A stretch of 64,000 bases of DNA. It comes from Cylindrotheca closterium (Eukaryota > Bacillariophyta > Bacillariophyceae > Bacillariales > Bacillariaceae). The DNA lies in contig CAKOGP040002069.1 in assembly GCA_933822405.4 (NCBI GenBank), positions 124,001 through 188,000 of the forward strand, in the 5' to 3' direction. How positions within the stretch are numbered: the stretch's first letter is position 1; each line of letters opens with the position of its first letter. The notes under the pieces were generated by a model that had not been told where the DNA came from, made no database searches, and was given only the letters and a program-made list of their open reading frames with translations. The translations under genes and the position numbers were made by a program. Shown here piece by piece: positions 10,787-22,025 of the stretch.

Positions 10787-13760
10787 TCAAATATTTCGAT
10801 TGTCCGAAGAGTGTAGAAAATGTGTTCTTCTTCTTCTTCTACTGTAGTGTTTCACAACGGTGATTACAGAATTTATTTTTATATACATATTCAAAATTTT
10901 CAAAATCCACCCAAGTGGCTCTGTCAAGCTCTCAACAAAGTCTCGTCCCTTTTCTTCCCTCTCGCGACGATTCTCCATTGCGTAGTTCAAATACTCGTCA
11001 CTTGCAACCCCGAACACACCACAATCCTTCAACTTCTTCGCCAATGGAATCACATAGTTGTCCAAGAAACCTATTTCACCCTCATACCACTTCTCTGCTG
11101 GATTGAAAGGAAGACGACCAGCTTTGTAGGCTACTGCCATTTCCTGAAACAAGCGCTCGTTCCATTTGCAGTAAATGTGCCAATGTTGCATGGTGTGGGC
11201 AACATCCGAAGCCTGAATCAAGTGCTCAATCACGATTGTAGCCTTGCGATTGACCATGTCTTTGGTTGCCTCCTCTGAACGGGCTGCAAGGGCTGCATTA
11301 GTATTGAAGGCTGCATCCCATCGGTTTCGACGCAATGCTTGAAGCTCCTTGTCCATGATATCAGTGGCCAGTACGGTATTCGTCATTAGCTGACGGAACC
11401 GATCCAGCTCATACAGGGCTGCGTAGATGGTGCGTCGAAAGTCTTGGAAGCGGGGGTGCATAAGAATATCCCAGTCCAAGACCGTCGAGTTTTGTTCTGC
11501 CACACTCTTATTATTGAATAGGTCTACAAGCTTGCTTCCTTCCTTGATGAGCTGATTATTGGAAACTCCAGAGTGAACAACGTCGTGTACCATGGCAGCA
11601 AGAATGACAGTGAACTTTGTCATTGGATCAGCTTGGAAACGGACATCATGACATGTGAAGCATGCTGAAAGATCGAAAGCTGTCAGCGCATTATCATGAA
11701 TACATATACCAGTTGACACGAATGACACAATAAAACATACCTCAAAGTTGTGGAATGGATTGTCTTTGTACATCGCAGCGATACACGCAACATACAACCG
11801 AATCTGTTCGATTACAGCCTCAGAAAGCTCAATCCTTTCGTGAGCTTGCTGTCCTTTGTAGACACTTTGATCGAACCCAGGAAGAGGAATGATTTCAACT
11901 ACTTCATCAAGAACAGAGATGTGTCGACGGATTTCCTTTTCACGTCGCGAAAGATCGGATTCCCAATCCTTGTTGCCCAAATCAGACGCAAGTCTGTGAG
12001 CCACGATCTGTTTCAGAAGCCTTGTCAACACATCCACATTCCACTGACACAAGCGTCGTGTTCTAGAAGGTAGCGACTTTTCGATGTCCTCAATGCTGCT
12101 GGAGACCAGGTCATGAGAAGAATCTGAATGGACGGAATGACTGTTCAGGAAAATACCGCTTCCGCTCTGAGACGCCTCATCATCTGTGAAAGCAGAATGG
12201 GCAATGCTTGATATAATATTGATACTAGCTTCTTCTTGCTTGGTCAAAAGCGAGTATGTTTGCACTTTCCCCTTGCCCTTTGCAGTCACAAGCTGTTCGC
12301 GGCTACTCAGCCAATGTGATTTCCCATCAGCTGGCAATAGGTCAGCAGTCTCTTTGCGACAAATGAATGCAATTACGTTCGCCAGAGGACTCGATTCGAG
12401 ATGCTGTATTAACAGTATTGCCAAAGAGCTGGAAACGCGCCTTCTCTCCTCTCAATACCCCGGCCGTGACTGGTCTACTGTGCATTCCCACGCGGATTCC
12501 CAAGTCTCCAGTATCAGGGCCAAGTGTTGTCTCCAACGATCCAACCAAATCTTCAAACTTTTCCACACAGGCCCTTGCGAAAGAACTGAAATGAAAAAAC
12601 AAAACAAGCGCGATGTGAGAAGATGGAAATGAAAAGCACGTGATGAAAGAGCAATAGAAGAACTCACGCCATGATTGTAGCATGTGCCTTAGTCGGCTCT
12701 GTAGGTCAGGACAAATGAACAAGATTGTGAGTACGATGCTGCGATAGTGCTTCGTTTGAAAAGCATGAATCGAACTCACCAGGCAAAGCGGTAACTGCTA
12801 CGTAACAATCACCTACTGTCTCCACCTTGAACACATTTCGACGTTTTGCAGCGATATCAAAGGTTCTATAGACAGACTCGAGAAGGGTGAAAACTTGAGT
12901 AGGCTCACGGACCGAGCTCCATGCCGTGAAACCAGAAATGTCGGCAAATAATACTGTGGCATGAAGGAAGAGATCAGCAATGGGCTTCGTATCCAAGAAA
13001 TCGGTTTCATGAGGATGAAAAGAAGGTGTGCTCTTCATGAAACTCTTAAGCTGATATTTGTTTGCCTTTTTCAAAAGATCTTCATTGAATCGCCGAATTG
13101 CACTAGCACCTTGAGAGGACTTCTGTTCCTCGCGCTGGACAGTCTGATCCTCTTCAATGCCAAAGAGTCTGTCTCGAATGGTCTTTGGGTACAGCACGGA
13201 CAAGATCTTTTCGGATCGCGACGCAACTGCAAGAATCTTGCTCTGTCTCATGTGCACTGCGGCGTCGTACATGTACAAAATGATCCCGACCAAGATGAAG
13301 ACGCCTGTGATGACACCAGCCATGGATGCTGGATAACTAGTATGGTAGGTGTCGCAGAAGCTCTTGGTAGGGAAGACGCGGACCTGATAAGAACATCCTT
13401 TCCCTCCCACATGGTATGTGCGAAGGGCTGGTGAAAATGCGAAGGACCTTTCGTGCTCCTCATAGGTAGGATCATGTAGACTGCCGAATCCAACAAACTC
13501 GTTGACCGAACCAGTTACCCGGAAGGTGAACTCATTAGCGCACTAGTCGTTAAGCACGACATCTACTGGCGCTATGTGTCCGTCACTGGGCAAGGCAAAC
13601 AAGTTCATCCAATTAAAAGCGCGCTTACAGTGGCGACTATCTCTTGATTGGTGGCATCCTTGAATACCGGAGCGATGAACATGCTGATCGGATTCCTGTT
13701 GACAAAATAATGGGTTGATGCAGGAAAATTTTCCATAAGACCTGCGTTATTCGGTAAAAG
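10787..13760 (-). pseudogene. Decayed receptor cyclase/PDE copy C
   Basis: Colinear with copies B and D but broken in several places. There is an in-frame TAG at 13543-13545 in the ectodomain. A one-base deletion lies near 13619 and a one-base insertion near 12355, inside the cyclase. A 112-bp deletion at 11629/11630 removes the segment after HASHVMMSVSK up to DPMT and shifts the frame. The PDE motif HDVDH reads HDVVH. Homology stops at about 13757, so exon 1, TM1 and the start of the ectodomain are missing; a foldback repeat region follows at that edge. Introns are preserved at the same positions and are nearly identical to those of B and D, so decay is recent. The 545-aa open stretch 10787-12424 could make a PDE fragment, but the spliced frame hits a stop just after the deletion. 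Loss of function is likely. Confidence 0.9.
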
Positions 13761-13769
13761 ACCTGATCG

Positions 13770-14180
13770 ATGATATTCTTAAAAAAATCTATATAAATAA
13801 TGTCTGTTTCGGCGAGCTGAAAACACCTTTCGCGGTGGCTATGACCTTCACAAGACTTTTCTCATTCTTGCAGAAGAAGGACGAGCCCAGCTCATTTCTG
13901 ATGAGCCATGTGGTGCAAGAATGAGAAAAAGACCTTGGAATTCGAAGAATTCCTGTTAGTTTCACGAATGTAAGATACAGGTATCTGTATCGGCGAGCTT
14001 TTAGTAGCGATAGACGAAAAGAAGGTTGATGAGCTAATGACTTTGTCACCAGTTTTGAATATTCAAAACTACAATTATTTCGACGTCATCAACCTTCTTT
14101 TCATCGTTCGCGCTATAAGTTCGCGAATGCATGTACAAAAGCTGACGTGTTGGGTTCGAAATTTTCTCATTCTTGCTCAA
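13770..14180. repeat. Foldback (nested inverted-repeat) element at the truncation edge of pseudogene C
   Basis: The region contains several inverted repeats. The perfect 17-base arms GAAAAGAAGGTTGATGA at 14016-14032 and its complement at 14086-14102 enclose the perfect 20-base palindrome AGTTTTGAATATTCAAAACT at 14051-14070. A second stem pairs about 13856-13872 (CTTTTCTCATTCTTGCA) with 13914-13931, and its left arm recurs at 14161-14176. Pairing continues imperfectly outward (GGCGAGCTT near 13992 with AAGTTCGCG near 14117). There is no reading frame of interest. This is a foldback or MITE-like insertion, or a rearrangement scar, exactly where homology to copies B and D ends. No target duplication could be identified. 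Confidence 0.6.
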
Positions 14181-14430
14181 TGAGTTGGGCTCATTGAGAT
14201 CGATAAATAACCAGAGTGGAAAAGTCCGGTGAAGATATTTGTCGACCTAAAGGAGCCTTCGAGTAGCACTAGCTCATCATTCAATTCGATTTTTATGTTA
14301 TTTTTTCTTATATGCGTTGATACTTTCTTGCAATGACACTTCTGGTCAACAAGTATGCTGAACTTCAGCCCAGAACTCCAACATAATTTGACCCCAGACC
14401 CGATTCACTGTCAAACACAAAATTTCGAAT

Positions 14431-15802
14431 ATGGAGCTGTATTGCGAGTCAATCGAGAATGCTGTCGCTTCCTGGAAGGTATGTTGACCCGTTTGTTACC
14501 ACCGCGAGCTATAGTAATAGACTTCTCAGATAAGCTCACATCAAGATGTTTTCTCAAACCCATCATAGACCGTCCAAGGTCTCCCAGACTACAAGACCCT
14601 TGTAGGCGAATTGCTATTTCGAGAGTAAGTCCACTGAAGGAAGAGTGTCATTGTGAAACGCAACATCCAATCCATGCTTTGCAAATCTCAGGATATTCAA
14701 AATATCCCCAGGTGCCATCAACATGTTCGCGTTCGGAGAAGGAGTAGACTGTTATAATCTACCCGAAACACTGTTCAACCTTCCAGCATTTCAAAGCCAT
14801 ACCAATGGTGTCGTCACAATGCTAGAAACAGGGCTCGAGATGATGCTGGGAAATAATATGGAGTCTTTGGCAGAGGCATTGAGTAGTCTTGGTGAAAAAC
14901 ACGTTACATTCGGAATTCAGCCACCCCATTACATCATTGTTGAGTCGGCTTTGATCAGAACTCTAGAGGTAGGATTGGGGGAGAACTTCATTGCATCTCT
15001 ACGAAAAGACTGGCAGGCTGTGTTTAGATTCATATCTCGAACCATGATGATGGGTTCAGAGAATCGTGTTGAGATTGTTAAATCAAAACGGAGAAGTGCA
15101 GAGCAGAAAAAGGTTGCAACACTGCGACTGCACTCCATCTCACCGGGACAGCGAAGCAAAGCCCTCACGCGGCATAGTCGGACTGACTTTGGTCGTTTTG
15201 AAGGAGAACCTAAAGGTAAACATCGTCGAAGAGGTACCAGCAGCGACCCTCCACATAAGCCAATGAGGAAAGGCACGGAGGAATCGCTTCGCCGTGCCCG
15301 AAGTGTGTCCCTACATCTGGATGACGATGATTGCCCTGCTTTGGATGACGATGATTGCCCCGCGTTGGATGACCTGACGATAGATATAACTGCGGAAACA
15401 AGAGCCATGACTGTATCAGACCACGATGAGTCTGACAACGCTGAGACCATCTGGGCATGGGGTAACGATACCAATGTGGAGCCCCCAAAGATGCCGCTAC
15501 GGTCGCCTAGTCCAAAAGACCCACCAAGAAAGGTGCATGGGTCGCCGCCTCGTGTGCCATTGCTTGTCCGAAACAACTCGTTCGATTCTGTAAGCACGTT
15601 GGGATCACTTGATTTTGCACCGCATTTTCCAAAGCGACTTAGATCACCAACGCGAGAACTCAGAAAGCCGTTGACATCGGCACATCAAGTGCCGGAACAA
15701 GGTCGAAAGAGCTCCTTCGATTCTAGGCGCACGCTGGAATCCTTCGACTCCCCACCGCGTTTTCCAAAACGATCGAGCTCACCAACGCGAGTACCAGCTT
15801 AA
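14431..15802 (+). CDS. Globin-domain protein with Ser/Arg-rich tail, copy 1
   Basis: The main exon (14712-15802) encodes the rest of a globin fold. A CD-corner-like block MFAFGEG is followed by LPAFQSHTNGVV (E helix), then LGEKHVTFGIQPPHY with the proximal haem His in KHV, and W near the end of the H helix. A tail of about 240 residues follows, with RRRGTSS, two tandem DDDDCPAL units (15320-15367) and two diverged FDS...FPKR..SPTR repeats. The 5' part is uncertain. An A-helix-like exon starts at 14431 (MELYCESIENAVASWK), and a B/C-helix block FLKPIIDRPRSP lies at about 14515-14601. The second intron works as GT 14602 to AG 14711, giving DPCAINMFAFGEG. The first junction needs an implausible intron of about 32 bases or a frameshift. 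If it is broken, translation from ATG 14723 gives 359 aa lacking helices A-B. The likely role is haem-based gas (O2 or NO) binding. Confidence 0.7.
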
Positions 15803-16029
15803 TTGGATTTATCTTCAACGTTCACTAAACTTTCAGGAGAATCGTACTAATACTAGGTTTGTATCTTATCCGTTCTACCCCACAATAAACGATTTCTTCC
15901 TCTACATGAATTTTGGCAAGTTTCTGTCGTTCTCGGAAGACAACTAGGACGTTTGCTTGTCTCCTGTACTTTCGTCAAATTCCTAGTTGCGAAGGCATTG
16001 TGGCTGGTGCTCATATAATGCATGCATTA

Positions 16030-16206
16030 GAATACCGTTTTTTCTCAACAGTTTACCCCATGCGCTGTTCTGTCTAGGTCGCAACCAAGCCAAGAGCTTT
16101 TTCTTTCCACTCGCTACGACTCTTTATCGCGCAGTTCAAATACTTGTCAATCGCAACCCCAAAACCACCACAATTCTTAAATTTCTTTGCCAATGGATTC
16201 ACATAG
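16030..16206 (-). pseudogene. 3'-end relic of a receptor cyclase/PDE gene
   Basis: About 175 bases match the last part of copy E (about 23635-23805), including the codons for the terminal ANRREWEEKGRD-like segment and the IPLAKKL block, but with substitutions and indels that destroy the frame. The upstream 180 bases (15843-16030) also match the flank after globin copy 2. The relic therefore marks the far edge of a duplicated block containing a receptor, a globin and the 3' end of the neighbouring receptor. Similarity ends at about 16206. Confidence 0.75.
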
Positions 16207-16245
16207 TATATTCGCATTCTGCTTCACATTTTTTCTTTGTTGCAC

Positions 16246-16372
16246 TCTACAGCCATCGTCTTGCATTCGACCCTTCCTCGTCTGTCATTGGTAGGGTTTG
16301 CGGGGAATCCCTCGTTTACTCGTACGTGCGAGCGACAGATGATACGGACGAACTATAGACGATGGCTGCAGA
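16246..16372. mobile_element. MITE, copy 1 (127 bp)
   Basis: Terminal inverted repeats TCTACAGCCATCGTCT at 16246 and the complement, ending GACGATGGCTGCAGA at 16372. Read in reverse complement it aligns along its length with a second copy at 38397-38533: shared GTTCGTCCGT near one end and GCAAGACGATGGCTGTAGA at the other. It has no coding capacity. The superfamily is undetermined because no clear target duplication is visible. It lies just beyond the edge of the relic PDE fragment. Confidence 0.7.
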
Positions 16373-17148
16373 ATGGTATCACTGTGTCGTACCAGTACTG
16401 ATTGGAAGATCGCCACCAAAACTCGCATATTGATGGAATCTAACACAATATAACTATCAGAACATCCTTAGATAATCCGAGACAACTAAAGCAACTGAGA
16501 ATCCGTGGAGACCGTACTAATGGTAAGCTTGCTGAAGCTTGCTTCAACCACGAGAAATCCTTCCTTGCATGCGAATGAATGACACTCACAAATAATAAGA
16601 AGGTACAGAACGATTTGCAGCAGGGACACAGTAAGCAGTAGAAACAGAACCAGTACCGGTGTTGAAGAAAAGGAAATCAAGAGCAATATCTGATGCAGGA
16701 GAAGATGTGAGAAACACCCATGGAGGTGGACAAGGCCAATTGCGACGACTGACTCGTTGACGACAAGTCCGATTATTGTTTCTTCACCATATAAAACTAT
16801 GTCTTGTTTTACACTATATAAAAGTAAATTTGCTGTTTTGTTGTGACGAATAGTCCGCGCATGTCATGCCCATTTTTGGTTGACTGTGGATTTTCAAGAA
16901 ATTAAAACAACATACCGGTAAATAAAATAACATTTTTTAAAAATAAAATAAAAGATTAAAAAATTCATTTTGACTAATGTGACTTGAAATAGACGTTTTT
17001 TTGAAGCAGAATTCCTATCACATTGTACTCTGGATTCGCAATGAGCTTTTAAAAAAAATGATGACATCGGATATCTGTTTTCTACGAAGAATATGAATAA
17101 TATAAATGTATATTCTATAATTGTAATAACAGAATTTACTGTGGAATT
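16373..17148. other. Gene-poor interval before copy D
   Basis: About 780 A/T-rich bases without a credible gene. The last 60 bases (about 17085-17148) resemble the 3' flank of pseudogene C at about 10860-10920, which supports the block-duplication model. A GAAGCTTGC short duplication lies near 16528. Confidence 0.4.
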
Positions 17149-20100
17149 TCAAAAAATTCCCAAATGCCGTTCTGTCAAGGTCGCTACGAAGTCGCGTCCC
17201 TTGTCTTCCCATTCGCGACGATTCTCCATTGCGTAGTTCAAATACTCGTCACTTGCAACCCCGAACACACCACAATCCTTCAACTTCTTCGCCAATGGAA
17301 TCACATAGTTGTCCAAGAAACCTATTTCACCCTCATACCACTTCTCTGCTGGATTGAAAGGAAGACGACCAGCTTTGTAGGCTACTGCCATTTCCTGAAA
17401 CAAGCGCTCGTTCCATTTGCAGTAAATGTGCCAATGTTGCATGGTGTGGGCAACATCCGAAGCTTGAATCAAGTGCTCAATCACGATTGTAGCCTTGCGA
17501 TTGACCATGTCTTTGGTCCCCTCCTCTGAACGGGCTGCAAGGGGTACATTAGTATTGAAGGCTGCATCCCATCGATTTCGACGCAATGCTTGAAGCTCCT
17601 TGTCCATGATATCAGTGGCCAGTACTGTATTCGTCATTAGCTGGCGGAACCGATCCAGCTCATACGGGGCTGCATAGATGGTGCGTCGAAAGTCTTGGAA
17701 GCGGGGATGCATAAGAATATCCCAGGCCAAGACCGTCGAGTTTTGCTCTGCCACACTCTTATTATTAAATAGGTCTGCAAGCTTGCTTCCTTCGTTGATG
17801 AGCTGATTATTGGAAACCCCAGAGTGATCAACGTCGTGTACCATGGCAGCAAGAATGACAGTGAACTGTGTCATTGGATCGGATGTAATGCCATATGTGT
17901 GATCGTGAATCGACCATCCCAATAAGTCATCTGACGAGGCAGCGTTTTGATCTGCATTCAAAACATCGTCAGCAGCAATGATACGGGAAAGGAGCTTGGA
18001 AACGGACATCATGACATGTGAAGCATGCTGAAAGATCGAAAGCTGTCAGCGCATTATCATGAATACATATACCAGTTGACACGAATGACACAATAAAACA
18101 TACCTCAAAGTTGTGGAATGGATTGTCTTTGTACATCGCAGCGATACACGCAACATACAACCGAATCTGTTCGATTACAGCCTCAGAAAGCTCAATCCTT
18201 TCGTGAGCTTGCTGTCCTTTGTAGACACTTTGATCGAACCCAGGAAGAGGAATGATTTCAACTACTTCATCAAGAACAGAGATGTGTCGACGGATTTCCT
18301 TTTCACGTCGCGAAAGATCGGATTCCCAATCCTTGTTGCCCAAATCAGACGCAAGTCTGTGAGCCACGATCTGTTTCAGAAGCCTTGTCAACACATCCAC
18401 ATTCCACTGACACAAGCGTCGTGTTCTAGAAGGTAGCGATTTTTCGATGTCCTCCAAGGTGCTGGTTCCTAGATCTAGAGAGAATTCTGAGTTGACGGAA
18501 GGACTGTTCAGGAAAATACCGCTTCCGCTCTGAGACGCCTCATCATCTGTGAAAGCCGAATCGACAGCATGCGATGTAATGTTGATACTAGCTTCTTCTT
18601 GCTTGGTCAGAAGCCAGTATGTTTGCAGTTTCCCCTTTCCTTTTGCAGTCACAAGCTGTTCGCGGCTACTCAGCCAATGTGATTTTCCAGCAGCTGCCAA
18701 TAAATCAGCAGTCTCTTGCGACAAATGGATGCGATTGCGTTCACCAGAGGACTCTATTCTAGATGCTGTATTGACAGTATCGCCAAATAGCTGGAAACGC
18801 GCCTTCTCTCCTCTCAATACTCCGGCCGTGACTGGTCCACTGTGCATTCCCACGCGGATTCCCAAGTCTCCAGTATCAGGGCCAAGAGTTGTCTCCAACG
18901 ATCCAACCAAATCTTCAAACTTTTCCACACAGGCCCTTGCGAAAGAACTGAAATGAAAAAAACAAAACAAGCGCGATGTGAGAAGATGGAAATGAAAAGC
19001 ACGTGATGAAAGAGCAATAGAAGAACTCACGCCATGATTGTAGCATGTGCCTTAGTCGGCTCTTTAGGTCAGGAAAAATGAACAAGATTGTGAGTACGAT
19101 GCTGCGATAGTGCTTCGTTTGAAAAACATGAATCGAACTCACCAGGCAAACCGGTAACTGCTACGTAACAATCACCTACTGTCTCCACCTTGAACACATT
19201 TCGACGTTTTGCAGCGATATCAAAGGTTCTATAGACAGACTCGAGAAGGGTGAAAACTTGAGTAGGCTCACGGACCGAGCTCCATGCCGTGAAACCAGAA
19301 ATGTCGGCAAATAATACTGTGGCATGAAGGAAGAGATCAGCAATGGGCTTCGTATCCAAGAAATCGGTTTCATGAGGATGAAAAGAAGGTGTGCTCTTCA
19401 TGAAACTCTTAAGCTGATATTTGTTTGCCTTTTTCAAAAGATCTTCATTGAATCGCCGAATTGCACTAGCACCTTGAGAGGACTTCTGTTCCTCGCGCTG
19501 GACAGTCTGATCCTCTTCAATGCCAAAGAGTCTGTCTCGAATGGTCTTTGGGTACAGCACGGACAAGATCTTTTCGGATCGCGACGCAACTGCAAGAATC
19601 TTGCTCTGTCTCATGTGCACTGCGGCGTCGTACATGTACAAAATGATCCCGACCAAGATGAAGACGCCTGTGATGACACCAGCCATGGATGCTGGATAAC
19701 TAGTATGGTAGGTGTCGCAGAAGCTCTTGGTAGGGAAGACGCGGACCTGATAAGAACATCCTTTCCCTCCCACATGATATGTGCGAAGGGATGGTGAAAA
19801 TGCGAAGGACCGTTCGTGCTCCTCATAGGTGGGATCATGTAGACTGCCGAATCCAACAAACTCGCTTAGAGAGCCAGTTACCCGGAAGGTGAACTCATTT
19901 GCACACCCGTCATCAATCACGACATCTACAGGTGGCATGTGCTCGTCACTGGGCAAGGCAAACAAAGGCGTCCAATTGAGACCTGAAGTCAAAGTGGCAA
20001 CGAGCTCTTGTTTGGTGGCATCCTTGAATACCGGAGCGATGAAGATGCTGACTGGTGACGCGTAGACATACCCCTTGACTAAGTCATCGGCATTTTCCAG

Positions 20101-21022
20101 CAGTCCGGCGTTATTGGGACCCAGGCGATCGGAAAGAGCACCTGTTTTCTCCTCCCATAAGGATTCAAAAATTTCTTTATAGTGCGAGTCAGATAGCATG
20201 TTAAAGTTCACAATCTTGCCATCTCGAGGAGCTTGAAGCATCTGCCACAATGGGGCAAACGGACCGTCTCCTTCTTCAGGAATCCGCTCTCCCGCCGAAT
20301 TCCGAAAGACATTTGGATAGATTTGTGTGTAATTGGAAGGATCCGGCTGTTGCTCCAAGAGGAGACTCTCAGGGATCCATTCTTGATTTGCCTGCGAGTA
20401 GTTGGCCCATTTTTGCAAATCTTCTTTATTGTTGATCAAGGGTGCCAGGCCTACCAAACTAACACCTGTGGCTGCCATGAAGTTGGCCACAATCGTGGGA
20501 TAGTTCGGGTCTGTAAAGAATGGCCAATTGGTTTCGGAATTGATCGCCAATGCTGTGATGGTTGAGGACAAGGAGCTGGATTCGGCCACCAAGTCCGACG
20601 TTCGGTCCTGGGATATCTGTTTAATGTCTTCAACGATAACATCAAACTTGTGATGAAAACGAGGGTGTAAGTAAAGGATTCTGAATTGGAACGAACTGTG
20701 ACTAAATCTCTTGTCCTACCTCTTGATCAAAACTGTGCATTTCCTCTCGATCCAAAAAGAACCAACTGGTGATCCCTGCCGTGATGGTAGCTGCTAGCAT
20801 CAAGGCAAAGACAAAGTAGCGAAAGCATTTGACGGCCTCCCGTTCGAATTCGTCGTTGTTCATTGTGGCGTTTTCATCATCCATAGGCAGTATCTTTACA
20901 ACAGTTCCTTCTTCGGTACGACTGGCTTCGGAGGCTGCTTCTTCCGTTCTGTCTGAGTCTTCCATTCCTTTGGATTGTGCCTTTATCAGGGACTTGAGCT
21001 TAGACTGCTTGATTCGATTCAT
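17149..21022 (-). CDS. Receptor-type guanylate cyclase/phosphodiesterase fusion, copy D
   Basis: Five exons: 21022-20720, 20646-19143, 19061-19031, 18947-18104 and 18027-17149. The total is 3561 nt, 1186 aa. The start MNRIKQSK at 21022 is the only in-frame ATG before the TM1 block (VFALMLAATITAGITSWFF). All catalytic signatures are intact: FADISGFT, KVETVGDCYV, VNTASRIES, HNFE|HASH, HDVDHSG and QASDVAHTM. The acceptor of the 31-bp exon reads AAG instead of the CAG of copy B, which may weaken splicing. The protein ends shortly after the PDE (LTERHLGIF), much earlier than B. The gene is transcribed away from globin copy 2, and the two 5' ends are about 1 kb apart. Pseudogene C is the decayed counterpart of this copy, and they share long nearly identical stretches in exons and introns. 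Confidence 0.9.
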
Positions 21023-22025
21023 TTTGCTTTAGTAGAGGAAGCAATTCTTGTGACTGGCACTTTTTATAGTTTGTCGGCATCTTGATCTTCGATTTTTACA
21101 TCGCCATACCCAAATGACTTCTGCTCAATGATGCAAAGGGAAAGTGTTTCCCCCAAAATTTCTTTTTCCTGGCCATTGTAGTGTACCCCATTCATATAGG
21201 TACACGTGTACACTATATTGTATAAGAAATTTGCACATCGTGTCCGAGAAATGACTTCTGCTCAACAATCTAACGGAAAGTGATCACCGCTAATTCTGTT
21301 TTTCGTGAAGTCGTGCATTTCAAGGTTCATTTCACTGGATATTTTTTCTTGCTACCATATATACAGCATTACGTTCTGACTTCTCATCAGGAAAGTGGGT
21401 TTTATTCAGTGGCGACTGTGGCTTCGTCCCACCGCAACGACACACCAATTGGCTGTGGAATCGACAGGGCAACAAACTATATTTCAAAACAAGAGTTGCT
21501 AAGTTCACCTCGTTGTGTACTAAATTATGCTACCGTAGTTCTACTAGTGTTGGTTGGTTGTTATTTACTTTTGCCCTTTGCCTATTTGGAAAGAGGATGA
21601 CAGACGTGCATATACCGGTAGGAGGATTGACAGGGAGAAAGACTAGGCTCTGACTGAGGATTACATGTTGACACAGAGTCACAACTGTCGGTTTCAGTCA
21701 AAACAACGCCATTTGAAGCATCTAACCAATATACGTAGGTGAGATGCTGTTCGTGCGTTCGGGCTTGTAGCTACTTTAAAGCTTCCGTCAAAGTGACTTC
21801 TGCTCGATGATGCCAGTGGAAAGTCATTAACTAAAGTTTCTTGCGAGATTCGTTTTCCTGGCTTTACTTTTAGTAGAGTAAAATATTAGTATCATTTCAC
21901 TGGATTATATTTATATTTGTTTTCTCATGCGGTTATACTTTCGCAATGACACTTCTCATGCCGAACTTCAGCCCAGCACTCCAACATAATTTGCCCGACT
22001 CACTATCAATCACAAAAAATTGAAA
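21023..22025. promoter_or_regulatory. Bidirectional promoter region between receptor D and globin copy 2
   Basis: About 1 kb separates the divergent starts of receptor D (21022, minus) and globin 2 (22026, plus). It holds three direct copies of a roughly 30-base element, [AG]TGACTTCTGCTC followed by [AG]A[CT][AG]AT and then GGAAAGT, at about 21114, 21251 and 21793. It also holds a GTGTACC/GGTACAC dyad near 21180-21215. These are candidate transcription-factor sites; TGAC half-sites are typical bZIP targets, but no factor can be assigned. A plus-strand open frame at 21280-21600 shows no domain and is not called. Confidence 0.5.

Noticed and set aside
10787..12424. Pseudogene C as an expressed stand-alone PDE gene
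   Set aside because: The open stretch reads through the PDE intron, HDVDH is HDVVH, and splicing that intron produces a stop directly after the 112-bp deletion.
14929..15597. 222-aa minus-strand frame opposite globin copy 1 (and 22524-23192 opposite copy 2)
   Set aside because: It lies wholly antisense to the globin tail. Its Ser/Arg-rich content follows from the codon composition of the other strand, and it has no domain of its own.
21280..21600. 106-aa plus-strand frame in the shared promoter of D and globin 2
   Set aside because: No domain, and no second copy in the related block; it overlaps the regulatory repeats.
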